Below are positions 41,818 through 52,280 of a stretch of 64,000 nucleotides of DNA, in pieces. The position numbers and the translations under genes were made by a program. The DNA comes from Zygnema cylindricum. Lineage: Eukaryota > Streptophyta > Zygnematophyceae > Zygnematales > Zygnemataceae. The first letter of the stretch is position 1, and each line of letters opens with the position of its first letter. The stretch spans positions 124,001 through 188,000 of the forward strand of contig JBBHKE010003319.1 in the NCBI GenBank assembly GCA_037447655.1, read 5' to 3'. The notes below the pieces were generated by a model. The model saw nothing but the letters and a program-made list of their open reading frames with translations, did not search any database and was not told where the DNA came from.

Positions 41818-43396
41818 CACAAGGAAAAAGAAAACGGATGTATTACTCCTATGGATTTTAAAAAAGTGTTTAAGGGGAGTGAAGAGGGAGGAATATTAAT
41901 CATTAATGATGAGATGGATGAGATAGAGAGAAGATTTATAGAAAATATCCCTTATCACCATATAGCAGGCAGTTTAATCTATTTCATAGTAAGAGAAAAA
42001 AAAATAATAATAAAAAGGCATATTCATTTAATTTCGCACGAATTGTTTTGAATTTTGAAGTTCTTCTAAGGCTAAAAATGATTAAAACGTTTAGAAGCTA
42101 GCATGTAACCGTCTAAACATTTGTTTTTACGATTGTACGTTTTACAAGATATTGTACTGTTTAAATCTGGGGTCGCTGTTTCCCGGCCAGATATAGCTGC
42201 AGCTCTATCCCACGGGTAGTCTTTGACACTTGTCCCCTCAAAACCAACTGTGATGATCAAAGGGTCGCGGTCTACTCCGGCAAGATCACGCCCAAACCAA
42301 AGGTAAAGACAAACGAATATACAAATGCACTACCACGTAGAAATATTAATTGAAAGATGATTGGCTTTTCTAGTTTTAACAATATCACCTTGCCCTAGAA
42401 AATTATAATAAAGATAGGAATTATAATGATAGCAAAGCGAGCTTAACATACCCCCATAATTAATTATGACCCAAAAGAGAAGAAAAAAACCCTCCCGATG
42501 GCACAAAAAATAGATAAGGTGTCGAGCGTGTTTGAGAAACAAGAGAGAAGGGCCCACAGCCCGGAGTAGTCGACATCGGAGTCCTGCAAATAACCTCTAG
42601 ACACGAATGCTTCCTATAATAATGATTATGCCCAGTGCTGCCCAGATCCCTCCAATAGACATGCATGCAAAATAGGGAAGACAATCGGAGAGGCAATAGG
42701 AATAAGTTCATGGGAGGGCGAAAAGGGATCTCCTTCCTTTTCCTTTCCGCACCTGGCCGCGGAAAGGGATTAGGTTCTTAGTAATTGAGTCGGTGTCCCA
42801 ATAGTCCTCAACAAGAGTCTAAACGAACCCAGAAAGAGAGACTAGGAGGCCGCCAAAAGGGTGAAAAGGTATCTTGTGGGGACAAGGGAATTATGGTTTC
42901 ATTTGTGAGGGTAGCACACTGACATCACCACTTAGAGGGATGCCAGATATAGAGATGTGCCTTGAACACGGTGTACGACTAGATATGTGTTGCAAATTGG
43001 ATCTGGTGCATGTTGTTGGAGTAGAAAGCAACAGAAAGTAGTTGTTCAGTCCACTATGGAGGCTGAATACATGGCTTCCTGTGCTGCCACCAAAGAATTA
43101 ATGTGGGTGAAATCTCTTCTTGAAGAACTTGGGTTCATGAAGTCTGGAACTCATAATGTTTTTTGTGATAATCAAGCTGCTATCTCGATTGCAGCTAATC
43201 TGAAACATCACTTCAAAGATAAGCATATGGATATTAGACTAAGCTTTGTCAAAGAGAAGGTAGAAAATAAAATTATTAAACTGGTTCATAAAACCGATAG
43301 AGAAATGATTGCAGACATGATGACAAAAGCAGTGCTTTCCCCTTAGTTGATTTATTGCAAAGAAAACTGTGGATTAAAATTGAAAAGTGACTAAGA
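41818..43396 (+). pseudogene. RT end and RNase H of element D, interrupted
   Basis: Resumes with the RT thumb (ITPMDFKKVFKGSEEGGIL, NDEMDEIERRFIENIPY) to about 41990. It is interrupted to about 42802, then SLNEPRK, RYLVGTREL and RNase H with two or three stops before 42987-43346 (LQIGSGACCWSRKQQKVVVQ, STMEAEYMAS, DNQAAISIAAN, DIRLSFVKEKVE). The reading is the direct continuation of D's RT at 36333. Confidence 0.85.
41992..42802 (-). mobile_element. Insertion in D containing repeat Y, copy 3 (minus)
   Basis: Between two colinear parts of D's pol. The reverse complement of about 42160-42785 contains, in order, GCATGCATGTCTATTGGAGG, GGCATAATCATTATTATAGG, GGGCAAGGTGATATTGTTAA and GGTTTTGAGGGGACAAGTGT, all shared with the repeat at 44.4-46.1 kb. 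The first 170 bases are AT-rich and unplaced. Ends and TSD not resolved. Confidence 0.55.
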
Positions 43397-43407
43397 ATTA
43401 AGGGGAG

Positions 43408-44300
43408 TGTTGAAAAGAGGTAATTAATAGATCACTTCCCTATTTTAGTTTTGTTTTAAAGAAAGAGAGTGAGGATCAAAGGCGCGCCATGGCTGCCGCC
43501 ATATTTAGAAAGTGGCAGTTTTTGCAGTTAATGGTATTTTGGCTAAAATGATGCCTAGGTCTAGATTTAAACCTGTGACCTCTAGATTCTTTATAGCCTA
43601 ACGCCTTAACCATTAAGGCGTTACGAAACGATACACGTGACGGGTTTCATAAATATATAAACATTAACGAAACAGCTAATTAACAGCAAACTAACCAAAA
43701 AGAGCAATTTTTACTTGTACGCGAATCTGAACCGTGTAAAATATGTTTTGAATGGACGGCCGGCATTATAGCCGCAACGCGAAGTGAGCTTATTGGCGGC
43801 ATACGGATATAGTGTCACGCGGTGCCACGTGGCGCCACATTATTTGATACCGGAGAAGATGGGAGGAGGAACCATGGCTTCCGATATGACAGGTGTCACC
43901 TTGTAGACCTTGTCGTACAATGGTTGTACAATAAGTACATCGCCCATTGTACCTTCTTGTACTTTATAGTGTTCCTATTGGATTAGGGTTTAATAGTATG
44001 TAGTCATGAGTAGGCAGACCGAGACTTAGTAATATTTAGGTACCTCTCTCTCTAAGAGAGCTTGTAACTCTAAAGGTCATCTTTGACCAGCCATAACTTA
44101 CTGCTAAGGTGAGCAAATTCAGTGATTCTTTTTGTGTTTGACTCAAGGGAGTCTTGTCCTCACAGGGGTGAGGGTGGTCAGAATATTTGTGTGCCTGGGC
44201 GGCGCGTTTTTTCAGCGGGAAAGTAGAAGGGGCAAATGTTATCCTAGAGGCTTTACATAGGATGCTCATTCTGTGGGTCAATGGAGACCACAGAATTTTA
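43408..44300 (+). repeat. 3' LTR of element D (family II)
   Basis: TGTTGAAAAGAGG after the polypurine tract; ends GACCACAGAATTTTA. All family II modules present: GCGCGCCATGGCTGCC, tRNA-like, GCCACGTGGCGCC, GTAC sites, ATTGG, CTCTCTCTCTAAGAGAG and the ACTCAAGGGAGTC hairpin. Its outer flank (GGAGC) does not match the flank before D's 5' LTR (TGGTC). Confidence 0.9.
43552..43624 (-). other. tRNA-like sequence in 3' LTR of D
   Basis: Minus strand: AACGCCTTAATGGTTAAGGC, GTTAGGCTATAAAGAATC, then ACAGGTTTAAATCTAGACC. The best preserved D-arm of the family II copies; the B box has one change (GGTTTAAATCT). Confidence 0.65.
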
Positions 44301-45847
44301 GGAGCCACGCCCTCAACCCTCAATCACTTGGTTTTGCGGGAGCTGCAAATTGGGCGGGTAATTAATTTATGTCTTAGTGACGATTGACTAAGAGGGGGGG
44401 AGATTGTGATCTGAGTCTGATTACCAAGACCCACCCTTTTTTTTTCTGAGTCAAATGGGGAAAGGATGGGGAAAGGGTTAACTTTTTCACCTTCCCATAC
44501 ATCCATTTCCATTTCTTGTCTAATTCTCTCGTATGCTTTGCATACATGTCTACGGAAGGGATGGTCGGCAAAAATGGGCATTATTACCATCACAAGAAGC
44601 ATTTGCATTTAGGGTTATTTGTAATATTTTGGTGGAGGCTATTCCTGGATGCGAGCCTTATTTTTATGTTTCCACGGGCACGCTTGACAACTGTCTATCA
44701 CGTGTGCGTTTTCGGCAAACCTTTATTTAACCATGTTTTTCGGGCCTCTTTCTACCCCGTATGGTCATCAGAGTATGGTAGAAGGAGAACATCAACGGGG
44801 ACAAGATTGTGTCATTTTCTAAACTGCGCAGAACGATCTTTATTGCGCGTCTAATGGAGATTGGACGACAAAGTTATTCCCTTTCAAAGATTACAATTCT
44901 ATTGCATACGACCTGTTGCCACCAACCCTAGTGACGGGTACATTTTGGAACGCCATGTAACTTATCAGATATTCCTCTAGATTATACTGTTAGGGGACAG
45001 TAGGAGTTTAGTTTAAGGCCAAGTGACTCTCGGTCCATTAATTACATCAGGTCAACGTTTGGCGTTTCCGTGTCATTTTAAGTACTTTGTCTTATAAGAG
45101 TGGAACAAATTTGGACTTTTAGCCGCGGATCTAGCGGCAGTTGAAAGCATAATGTTTTACCTTAAGTGTAGTACGGCTTACTTTGTCTTATGTCAGTATA
45201 ATAGCATTTACTTTCCACTCATAGCTCCTTGCATTGCTTTGACTTTTGGATCTGAAACTGGACAAACTTGGTTGTATAAGGCAGTGCGGGCCGAAAGAGA
45301 CTGGTTGCTTTTTTAATACTCTCTTCGAGAAAACCCCCTGAAATTCCAAACAAACCTTCATTTGGAGAATTTTTGTTTTGTTTGTGTTTTTACTCTATTG
45401 CCATCTTGGTTTTGAATATGTTTTTTGTGGAGATGATAGTTTGGGCAGGTAGTTGGCACGATCCATCCTTTGGGTGATTTTTAACTTTTTGCTGCTTAAA
45501 ACTGATAAGAGTCTTGTCAGTTCCGAGTTGCAAACACCGAGTGGTGAAGGAGGATCATACTAGTGTTCGGTACCATCGGAAGAGGTTTCACCTTCTCTCT
45601 CTATCATCGTTGATTGTCGAAGTATGTTGAGCTTCCTTCGCTATTTTCCTTATGATTATCTTTATTTCTCTTTTTCTGGGGCAAGGTGATATTGTTAAAT
45701 TTGAAACGGCCAATTGTATTTCTTTTTTTATATTTCTACTTGGGAGTTTATTTGTATCTTCTTTGGTAGCCTTTTTGGCTTCGGCAATGTTTGGCCGTAG
45801 TAGGCGGCTAGAACCTCTTAATCAGGACAACGGGTTTTGAGGGAGCA
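44301..45847 (+). repeat. Repeat Y, copy 1: LTR-like unit after a polypurine tract
   Basis: About 95 bases of unknown sequence end in the purine tract AAGAGGGGGGGAGA at about 44390. Then comes TTGTGATCTGAGTCTG, as at the start of an LTR. It contains CAAATGGGGAAAGGATGGGG, GGGCATTATTACCATCAC and GCATTTGCATTTAGGG near the start, and GGGGCAAGGTGATATTGTTA and GGGTTTTGAGGGAGCATTTG at the end. No protein is supported; short frames here are shadows. Likely an LTR of an element whose body is missing. Confidence 0.5.
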
Positions 45848-46085
45848 TTTGTTAAGACCTCCAGTGGTAAAGCACTGAAATTGGGATCTCAGCCTGATAA
45901 CCGAGACCCACCTCTTTTTCCGAGTCAAATGGGGAAAGGAAAGGGGTGGGGGTATCTTTTTCACCTTCTCATGCATTCATTTCCATTTTTGGTCCAATTA
46001 TCTCCTATGCTTTCCATGAAGGGAAGGGATGGTGGGCAAAAATGGGCTTTATTATCATCGAGAGAAGCATTTGCATTTGGGGTAA
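45848..46085 (+). repeat. Repeat Y, copy 2 (truncated, tandem)
   Basis: TTGTTAAGACCTCCAGTGG, GGGATCTCAGCCTGATAACC, GAGTCAAATGGGGAAAGG, GGGCAAAAATGGGCTTTATT, GAGAAGCATTTGCATTTGGG. Matches the first 240 bases of copy 1. It ends against the gag of element L, whose 3' part is missing, so it probably truncated L. Confidence 0.6.
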
Positions 46086-47260
46086 TTATCAAAAAAACAT
46101 ATAAAATTATCAAACTGCGGATTTTGGTTTTCATTATCTTTATTTTTAAAACCTCCATAACCTCTAGGACCGCTACCTCTACCCCCCCCTTTGCCGCGGA
46201 GAAAATTAAGCTTCGCGGTACCGGGTGAGGTTATATCCGAAGTTTCTACATTCTTAGATCCTCTTGACTCTTTAGCTTCTTCTTCTGCGGTTTTCAGGTA
46301 ATTGACTGCATAATCATAGGTGCATTTATCTCGTACTTGTAAAATTTGTTTTAAATGAAGCATTTCGTCCGGTAATGCTTTTAATAATCCTGTGACCTTG
46401 TCCTCATCCATGATGACTCTACCATTGTTTAGAAGGTGTTCTATAATAATATTGTAACGTTTTACTGCCTCATCAATTGATTCATTTGGTCTAAGCTTAA
46501 ATTGCATGAACTCTCCAAAAATCTGTTGTCCCTTATTTTGGGCACCTTTCTCAAATTGATTCTCGAGCGATCTCCAACATTCGTGAGCAGATCCATGAGT
46601 AAGGAAGTGATCGTGAATGGATGGGGCACATGACTGCATGAGTCCGGCAATAGCCGCAAGGTTCTTTCTCTTCCACGTCCTCCGAGCTTTCCGATCGAAG
46701 TCCGGAAGCACCTCCTCGCCAATAACCACCTTCCAAAGATGGCGCAACATTAATTGTGTCTTGATGTACTTCTTCCAAGAAGCATAATTACTTCCATTAA
46801 AAACGACCGTTTTCCCTGGCATCGAGTATAAATTCTCTTGTTCATCCTCGTCATCCAAATCCGAATCATTTTGGACGAAAATTTTCCCTTTTCCGAAAAC
46901 TTTCTTCAAAGCGTCATTGTCGTCATCTCCACCGGGATCATCACCATTCGGATCAGGTTCCGGATTTCCTCGAACCGGATTCGATATCTTACGTTCGATA
47001 TCCGAGAACCGCTGCTCCATGAGAATGAGGAGCTTATCAAATTGAGAGCTCAATCGTTCCTCGGCAACACCGCTTCCACCACTGGTCTCTTGCTTGAGAG
47101 GCACAAGTGGAGGAGGAACATTAAAACCGAAACTGGCCTCGGCCGCAGCCTGAGGGGGATCCGGTGGATCCTCGGTTTCCAATGGAGTGAAGGAAGATGA
47201 GGAAGGAGTGAATGGGGAAGACTTATTCTTGTTCTTCCCCATGGCGTCTACACTCGCCAC
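46086..47260 (-). pseudogene. Element L gag, open but 3'-truncated (about 390 codons)
   Basis: Clean frame from MASVDAMGKNKN. The N-terminal 130 residues are low-complexity (Ser/Pro, then FDKLLILMEQRFSDIERK, then Asp-rich). From about residue 145 comes the copia Gag capsid-like domain: VVFNGSNYASWKKYIKTQL, LRHLWKVVIGEE, RTWKRKNLAAIAGLMQSC, AHECWRSLENQFEKG, FKLRPNESIDEAVKRYN, MDEDKVTGLLKALPDEM. It then has KTAEEEAKES and a Gly/Arg-rich RGKGGGRGSGPRGYGG stretch where a zinc knuckle would follow. The frame enters repeat Y copy 2 and ends there, so zinc knuckle and pol are lost. Gag alone could be translated; whether it is expressed is unknown. Confidence 0.85.
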
Positions 47261-47291
47261 TTTTGGAACCTTAAAAGTGGAGCACTAACCT

Positions 47292-47303
47292 GCTCCGATA
47301 CCA
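47292..47303 (-). other. PBS of element L, initiator tRNA-Met 3' end type
   Basis: TGGTATCGGAGC on the minus strand, two bases inside the LTR end. This canonical priming mode contrasts with families I and II in the same window. Confidence 0.8.
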
Positions 47304-47305
47304 AT

Positions 47306-47972
47306 TGTAAGATATACCACAGAGGTGGTATGCAGCGGAAGCACAAAATAATACACACAATTGGCCACAAAAGATATATATTTATAACAAAATGGCCGAA
47401 GCCTTTTTACAAGGCTTTTCCCTTTTCTCTCACTCTTCCCTCTTTCACCCTATCAACTCACAATAGTGGATCCAAAGCTAAGTCCAGGATATGTTCTGCA
47501 GCTAAGCAATCTAGCTTATATAGCTGCTCTGAAGACGTGCCGTGCACGATAGATAAAAGCGTAGTAGGCGCCTTCGGAGGAAGGCGCACTGGAAGAAGAA
47601 AGCACGCAAAAAAAATGGCAGGCGCGCTTTTCTCCTTCGAGAAGTGAAGAGAAGAAACATTTCGTTTCGTGCGCTGTATTCTACGAAACTTCGTATAATT
47701 CTTTTCGTGCGCTGTACGCCACGAAACTTCAAACAATAATTTTCGTGCGCCGTGCGCGCACGAAACGCCAAACATACTTACTCCAATCGTATGGTACTTT
47801 ATTGTACCGTTGACTTACATACTTCGTACTGAAGCGTTGACGTGAATCAAAGTATCGCGAAGTACCGCGACGTCAACATAAATCATGTAACTATACTTCA
47901 AAGCGTATCGCGCCACGCGAACCAAAATATCGCGCGCGTACGATTCTCCACATTGAATCGTAACATGTAACA
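47306..47972 (-). repeat. LTR of element L
   Basis: Inner end ...ATCTTACA next to the PBS. Outer end placed at TGTTACATGTTACG (47972). Contains CAGCGGAAGC, the CGGCCATTT block and the CTCTTCC-rich stretch shared with K and the LTR at 57.7 kb, a 38-bp tandem repeat and a GTAC dyad (GTACTTTATTGTACCG, 47794-47809). Confidence 0.65.
47666..47778. repeat. 38-bp tandem repeat, three units, with palindrome
   Basis: Units start at 47666, 47704 and 47742, each TTCGTGCGCTGTA...ACGAAACTTC-like. In the third unit TTTCGTGCGC and GCGCACGAAA flank CGTGC, giving a strong hairpin. It lies within the LTR upstream half (U3). Confidence 0.85.
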
Positions 47973-48015
47973 CTATTAGCAATACACGGTGTAGTTACCT
48001 GTCACTACATAGTGA

Positions 48016-48212
48016 ATCGCTATTAGTGTTAATTTTTTTTCCACTTAAAAAATCTTTTATCCATTCATACTTGTCGGATTTTAGATTTGATGGTTGCGAT
48101 TGAAAGGAATTATTCCCACCTTCCCATTGGCGGTCTCCATGTGAAAATAGGACAAGTGTGTACGGAGACAATATGTTTTAAGTGGCGAAAAAATTATTAA
48201 CATTAATAGCGA
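48016..48212. mobile_element. MITE-like element, about 197 bp, ATCGCTATTA ends
   Basis: The left end ATCGCTATTAGTGTTAATTT and right end ATTATTAACATTAATAGCGAT are inverted repeats of about 20 bases with few mismatches. The flanks share CACGGTGTA (47987 and 48215 regions). Same end motif as the insertion at 3152-3697. Confidence 0.65.
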
Positions 48213-48658
48213 TACACGGTGTACCGGATGTAAACTGTTGACGGGAAATGTGTCCGTACAATTACTTGCAACTGTCGATGGACGGTCGGGCTTAATGTAC
48301 CTCTAGGATAGGCGGCAGATTTCAACGGAATATAATGTTTTGACAAAAAGAAAATTAGTGCTTTAACTGGATTTCAACCGCCGAAAACTGCCCGCAAAAG
48401 ACATGGTTTCACCCGCTGGAAACGGCCAGCATGAGACACGTGCAACCAGGCTACAGAGGGCGGTTTTTTTAAATATCTATCTTTTGACTCCTTTAACGAC
48501 GACTTAAATTGAGTTGCAGCTTTTTCTCTTTTGGAGAAAAAGAAAGAAACAGTTTTTACAGAGTCAAACCCACAATCAACTTGAAAAACATATATTCTCG
48601 CACTAAAACTGGCAATTGGCTCTGGTTAAGAAACTTTTGTATCCTTTTGAGTGTTACC

Positions 48659-48930
48659 CATGGTGCCACCATGGTCTACGCGACAATGTTGATCTTGGCG
48701 TGCCACGTGGCATTTATAATATAAAACCACGAAGGCTTTAATACCACAAATTCGCAGTCTGACCCATGTCTTTCCCTCCATCACCTTTCCTTTTCCACCT
48801 TTTTGGTCTGCTGTCCATGTCTTCACTCGTGCAAAACGTAAATCTGATTGGCTTCTCTGCCTTGTCTGCCGCTACGGCTGCTGCAGAGTCTCTCTGGAGC
48901 CGGTGAAGGCGGCCGTCAAGAACAAGGTAT
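48659..48930 (+). pseudogene. Broken paralogue of the secreted-protein gene at 60.6 kb
   Basis: Aligns through its whole length to the reverse complement of 60577-60921. The start GCCACCATGGTCTACGCGAC corresponds to codons 3-9. LILACHVAFII matches the signal-peptide core, then a premature stop. Later blocks match VRSVHLIGSSAS (QNVNLIGFSALS) and AAESALEAVKGAITNK (AAES-LWSRxxRPS in a shifted frame; the correct frame gives AVKNK). One-base deletions lie after the first ATG and in the ESALE region. After AACAAG it reads GTATTTCCC, a plausible splice donor, where the intact copy continues with coding sequence. Confidence 0.75.
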
Positions 48931-50595
48931 TTCCCTATGACAATTTTAATGGAATAAGTTTCTCCCCATTCATTACACATGTTTTGTGTACCATCCAAAG
49001 TAATTAGGGTTGACAGATTACTGTCATGGATATAAAAATATTACGGTCTTTGCAATTTCCTGTAATAAATACTTTAGGCCTTTGTGGTTACATTTTGTCG
49101 TTAAAGTAGGGTTTGCATTTTCTGCTACGCAAATTCTATTCATGTAATTGTGTAGGAACTAAGTGTGGCGCGTAATGTTTATTGTGGTTGTTGTATCTCT
49201 TTTGCCTCCAGGCTGCCTTAGGTGTAATAAAAAACTGCTACCAAAGAGGGGTCATATTGAAAAGCTCAGACACCTGTGTTATTTTGATAAACAGATGATT
49301 TATTGTTCCTCATGGGACAGAAGAAAAACCTCCCTCCTTTCGCACATTAAATGGGTTCCCATGCACCAAATCCGTACTTGCCACTCTTATTCATGGGGCA
49401 AAAGCGAGGGATACAGCTCTGAAGATTTATGTTCCTTAAGGATTTGACATAGTGTATCACACGTAAGGATCAAAAGCATACTTACATATTCTCTCGAAGT
49501 TTTTTATATAACATAGGCGCTTTATGACGTTAGACTCACTTAATCTTTTGTGAAATTGGGTACTTTATTGATTTCAAACATAAAAATGTGAAGTAATGTT
49601 TAAAATATTTAGGTGGGTTTTATTTCTTATTAATAAATTTAAGACGATTACTTTCAGAATTCAATAGCTTACTATCTTCGATTTCAATCTATTGAACAAA
49701 GAAAAGGATTTTATACCTATTTTTATAACGGCACCATAATTTGAGAACTAAATATTTTGTGAAATTAGTTACAATATTTCCTTGAAGTATAGTTTTCCAA
49801 AGCCGTAATGATTATCATGAGACTGTTAATATTGCTTCTTTTACATTTTTGGTAATGTTAATATTTTCATGTAATTTTACAAATTTATTCCTTCCATTCC
49901 TGCACCTCATTTTCAACATTTCCTTCATTTCTTCATCTCTTTCCTTCTCTCTCTCCTCCACCCTTTCCTCTCTCCTTCATATATCCTTCCCATATATATC
50001 ATATGCCGATCATTCCGTTTATCCATATCTTTTCGTTTATTTTCATTTATCCATTTATATCTTCTACGTCAATTCCACATTTTGAGTCCATTTTATATTC
50101 GTATCCGATTAATTTTGTACGAGAACCCGTATGCATTTCGGTTTGTTTCACAATGTATTTCTAACAAAATTAGTAGAAGATTTTTGACCTTGAAATAATT
50201 TTGAAACCTAAAATCGAAACTGCCAATTTGCAATCTATGGTGTCCATGATATTTAGTCGCTTAAATCAATTGCGTTTTTATTTGATACGTATCACAAACG
50301 CAAAACAATTTAAACCGTTCAAGTAGGACGTAGTGTCACCATGTCCTCCCTGTCCAACCCCAAAACGGTCCATTTATTCGTTTTAATTGGTTAACTAATT
50401 GAACGTACGAACAATGGATTTTAGAGATTCAAACTATGACATTATTGTTTATCAATAAATTCTCCATTGTGATATTCATCGATATAATTGATTGTCGAAC
50501 GTCAAGCAGGTGTGATGTTTTGCTTGAGTTATTTCTATATATAGTGTATACCATTATATCATACAAAGGAAATAAGTTGTTTACAATCTGAAATA
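48931..50595. other. Non-coding AT-rich interval with a TC-rich tract
   Basis: Could hold the intron of the pseudogene at first. A TCTCTC/TTCCTC-rich tract lies at 49,880-49,985, and the Phe/Ser-rich frame across it is a composition artefact. A 94-codon frame at 49163-49447 has no recognisable motif. I see nothing else. Confidence 0.5.
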
Positions 50596-50753
50596 TTAGC
50601 GTTGTTTATCGGGCAAAAACATTATAGCGATAAAACCGATACCGATAGTAATCGGTTATTAAACCATGAGGTGTACCGACATATCCGTATAAAAATTACG
50701 GAATTTAAAGTACTAAAATAATAAACGAAATTAGTACGGGGATGTGCCAACGG

Positions 50754-51221
50754 CAGAGGTCGCAAACGTCAAAATTTTAGATAACCGAAACCGACCGTTT
50801 TTTTCTTTTCAAAATCCGAGTACCCGACGCCCGACCGGGTTATGTCACGCTCCAAAAATGTTAACCGTTACCCGAAACGCGTTTACGAAAATAAAAGTTA
50901 ACCGAAACTCAATTTCTCGCGACTACTCGTACCCGCCTGTACGCGAATAAGTACAAAATTAATGGTACATTTCCCTTATACCTTCTACCATACCAAGAGT
51001 ACAAAGTACAATAATGTTGGATAGTATCGACAGTACAAAACTTTCAATTTTTCTTCGTTTTTTGCTTACCCGACCGTAACCGATTTTTTACTTTTTTTTA
51101 GTGAATCAACCTCCAGAATCCGCCCGGCCCCCCAAATTTGGCAACCGATTCCGTTCCAGATCCGACGCGGGCGATCAGTTAACGGTCGGTTACGTTTTCG
51201 GATAACCGTTTCCGACCTCTG
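50754..51221. mobile_element. hAT-like MITE, copy 1 (468 bp)
   Basis: Starts CAGAGGTCGCAAACG and ends CCGTTTCCGACCTCTG. Eight-base flanks GCCAACGG and GCCGACGT agree at 6 of 8 positions. The CAGRG-type end with an 8-bp duplication fits hAT. Subterminal CCGACCG / CGGTCGG repeats, no coding capacity. Confidence 0.8.
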
Positions 51222-51367
51222 GCCGACGTGGAGGGGCTTTTGGATATTTGTTCACAATCCATTCCGTACCAGAGAATGTAATTTTTGACGATAGTAATAT
51301 CGGTTTTTACTTTTTAGTCTTGATAAGACCAGTTCCGATCTATCGTCCCAATTTATAGATTATAGGT

Positions 51368-51790
51368 CAGAGGTCGCAAAAGCTAAAATTTTAGATAACC
51401 GAAACCGACCGTTTTTTTTTTTTCAAAATACGAGTACCCGACGCCCGACCAAGTTATGTCATGCTCCTAAATTGTTAACCGTTACAAGAAACGTGTTAAG
51501 AAAATAAAAGTTAATCCAAACTCGATTTCTCGGGACTACCCCCCAAAGAAGTACAAAATTAATGGTACATCTCCCTCGTACCTGGACAATATGGATAGTA
51601 TAAAACTTTCATTTTTTTCGTTTTTTGATTACCCGACCGTAACATTATTATTTTTTTTGTGAATCAACCGCCCGAATCCGCCCGACCCCCCAAATTTGGC
51701 AACCGAATCCGTTCTGGATCCGATGAGGGCGGTCACTTAACGGTCGGTTACGGTTTCTGTTGACCGTTTGTTGACCGTTTGCGACCTCTG
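51368..51790. mobile_element. hAT-like MITE, copy 2 (423 bp)
   Basis: Same family as copy 1: CAGAGGTCGCAAAAG to CCGTTTGCGACCTCTG, flanks TTATAGGT and TTATCAGT (6 of 8). Internal blocks GAGTACCCGACGCCCGACC, GTACAAAATTAATGGTACAT and CCCCCCAAATTTGGCAACCG are in the same order as in copy 1. It lacks about 45 bases relative to it. Confidence 0.8.
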
Positions 51791-52100
51791 TTATCAGTAG
51801 GCCAAAAAAAGGGGCATATCGGTTATCGGCAAATGGTTGCCGATACACAATACTATGAAATATGCACTTATCGTCGCATTTGACGATCCGACGCGTACTT
51901 GGTAGCACTAAAGTACATTACCCTAGTTCGCACTCCTAACTACGTTGCTCAAAATTACACTCATGCCACGAGCGATTTTACGAATTCGGGGTACTTTCGC
52001 ATGTAACCTAAACTTAGTCTTGTTACTTTGGTTTTTAGCGAAGATTCTTTGTAAAACTTTCACAGCATTGTATGTAAATAAATGAAATCGTAACTTTAAA

Positions 52101-52280
52101 TTGTGACGGATGTAGACGTGGGTGAAATTTGTGACGGATGTAGACGTGGGTGAAATTTGTGACGATTGTAGACGCGTTCAAAACTCGTGACAATTGATGA
52201 CATTTACAAAATAGAGACGGTTGTAGACGTCCAGCTGCTTGTGACATTGTAGATGTTTAGGGTTTGTGACATTTTGACGT
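52101..52280. repeat. 28-bp tandem repeat, about six degenerating units
   Basis: The first two units (52101, 52129) are identical, each beginning TTGTGACGGATGTAGACGTG. Later units (52157, 52185 and on) decay to TTGTGACATTGTAGATG and TTGTGACATTTTGACG. Order from exact to decayed suggests growth at the left end. Confidence 0.9.

Larger units (their letters stand above)
31828..44300 (+). mobile_element. Element D: Ty1/copia retrotransposon, family II, hosting element G
   Basis: Plus-strand order: 5' LTR 31828-32715, PBS, gag, protease-integrase, RT up to 36333, then element G (36334-41812), then RT resumes at 41818 with the codons that follow in C, RNase H to 43396, polypurine tract AATTAAGGGGAG, 3' LTR 43408-44300. 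The interrupted RT joins exactly at the AATTT duplication. A further insertion lies at about 41992-42802. D mirrors C about a centre near 31084. Confidence 0.9.
50596..51858. mobile_element. Outer MITE-like element hosting two hAT-like MITEs
   Basis: The left end TTGTTTATCGGGCAA and right end TTGCCGATACACAATA are inverted with mismatches. Both ends carry GATA/ATCGG-rich subterminal sequence (GATAAAACCGATACCGATAG; CATATCGGTTATCGGC). Its own sequence is split in three by the two insertions at 50754 and 51368. Superfamily unknown. Confidence 0.5.

Noticed and set aside
42178-42205. CGGCCAGATATAGCTGCAGC as a surviving piece of D's RT inside the insertion
   Set aside because: It aligns as well or better to repeat Y copy 2 in reverse complement, which is continuous on both sides.
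31823-44305. A target duplication for element D
   Set aside because: Left flank TGGTC and right flank GGAGC do not match; one side must have been rearranged.
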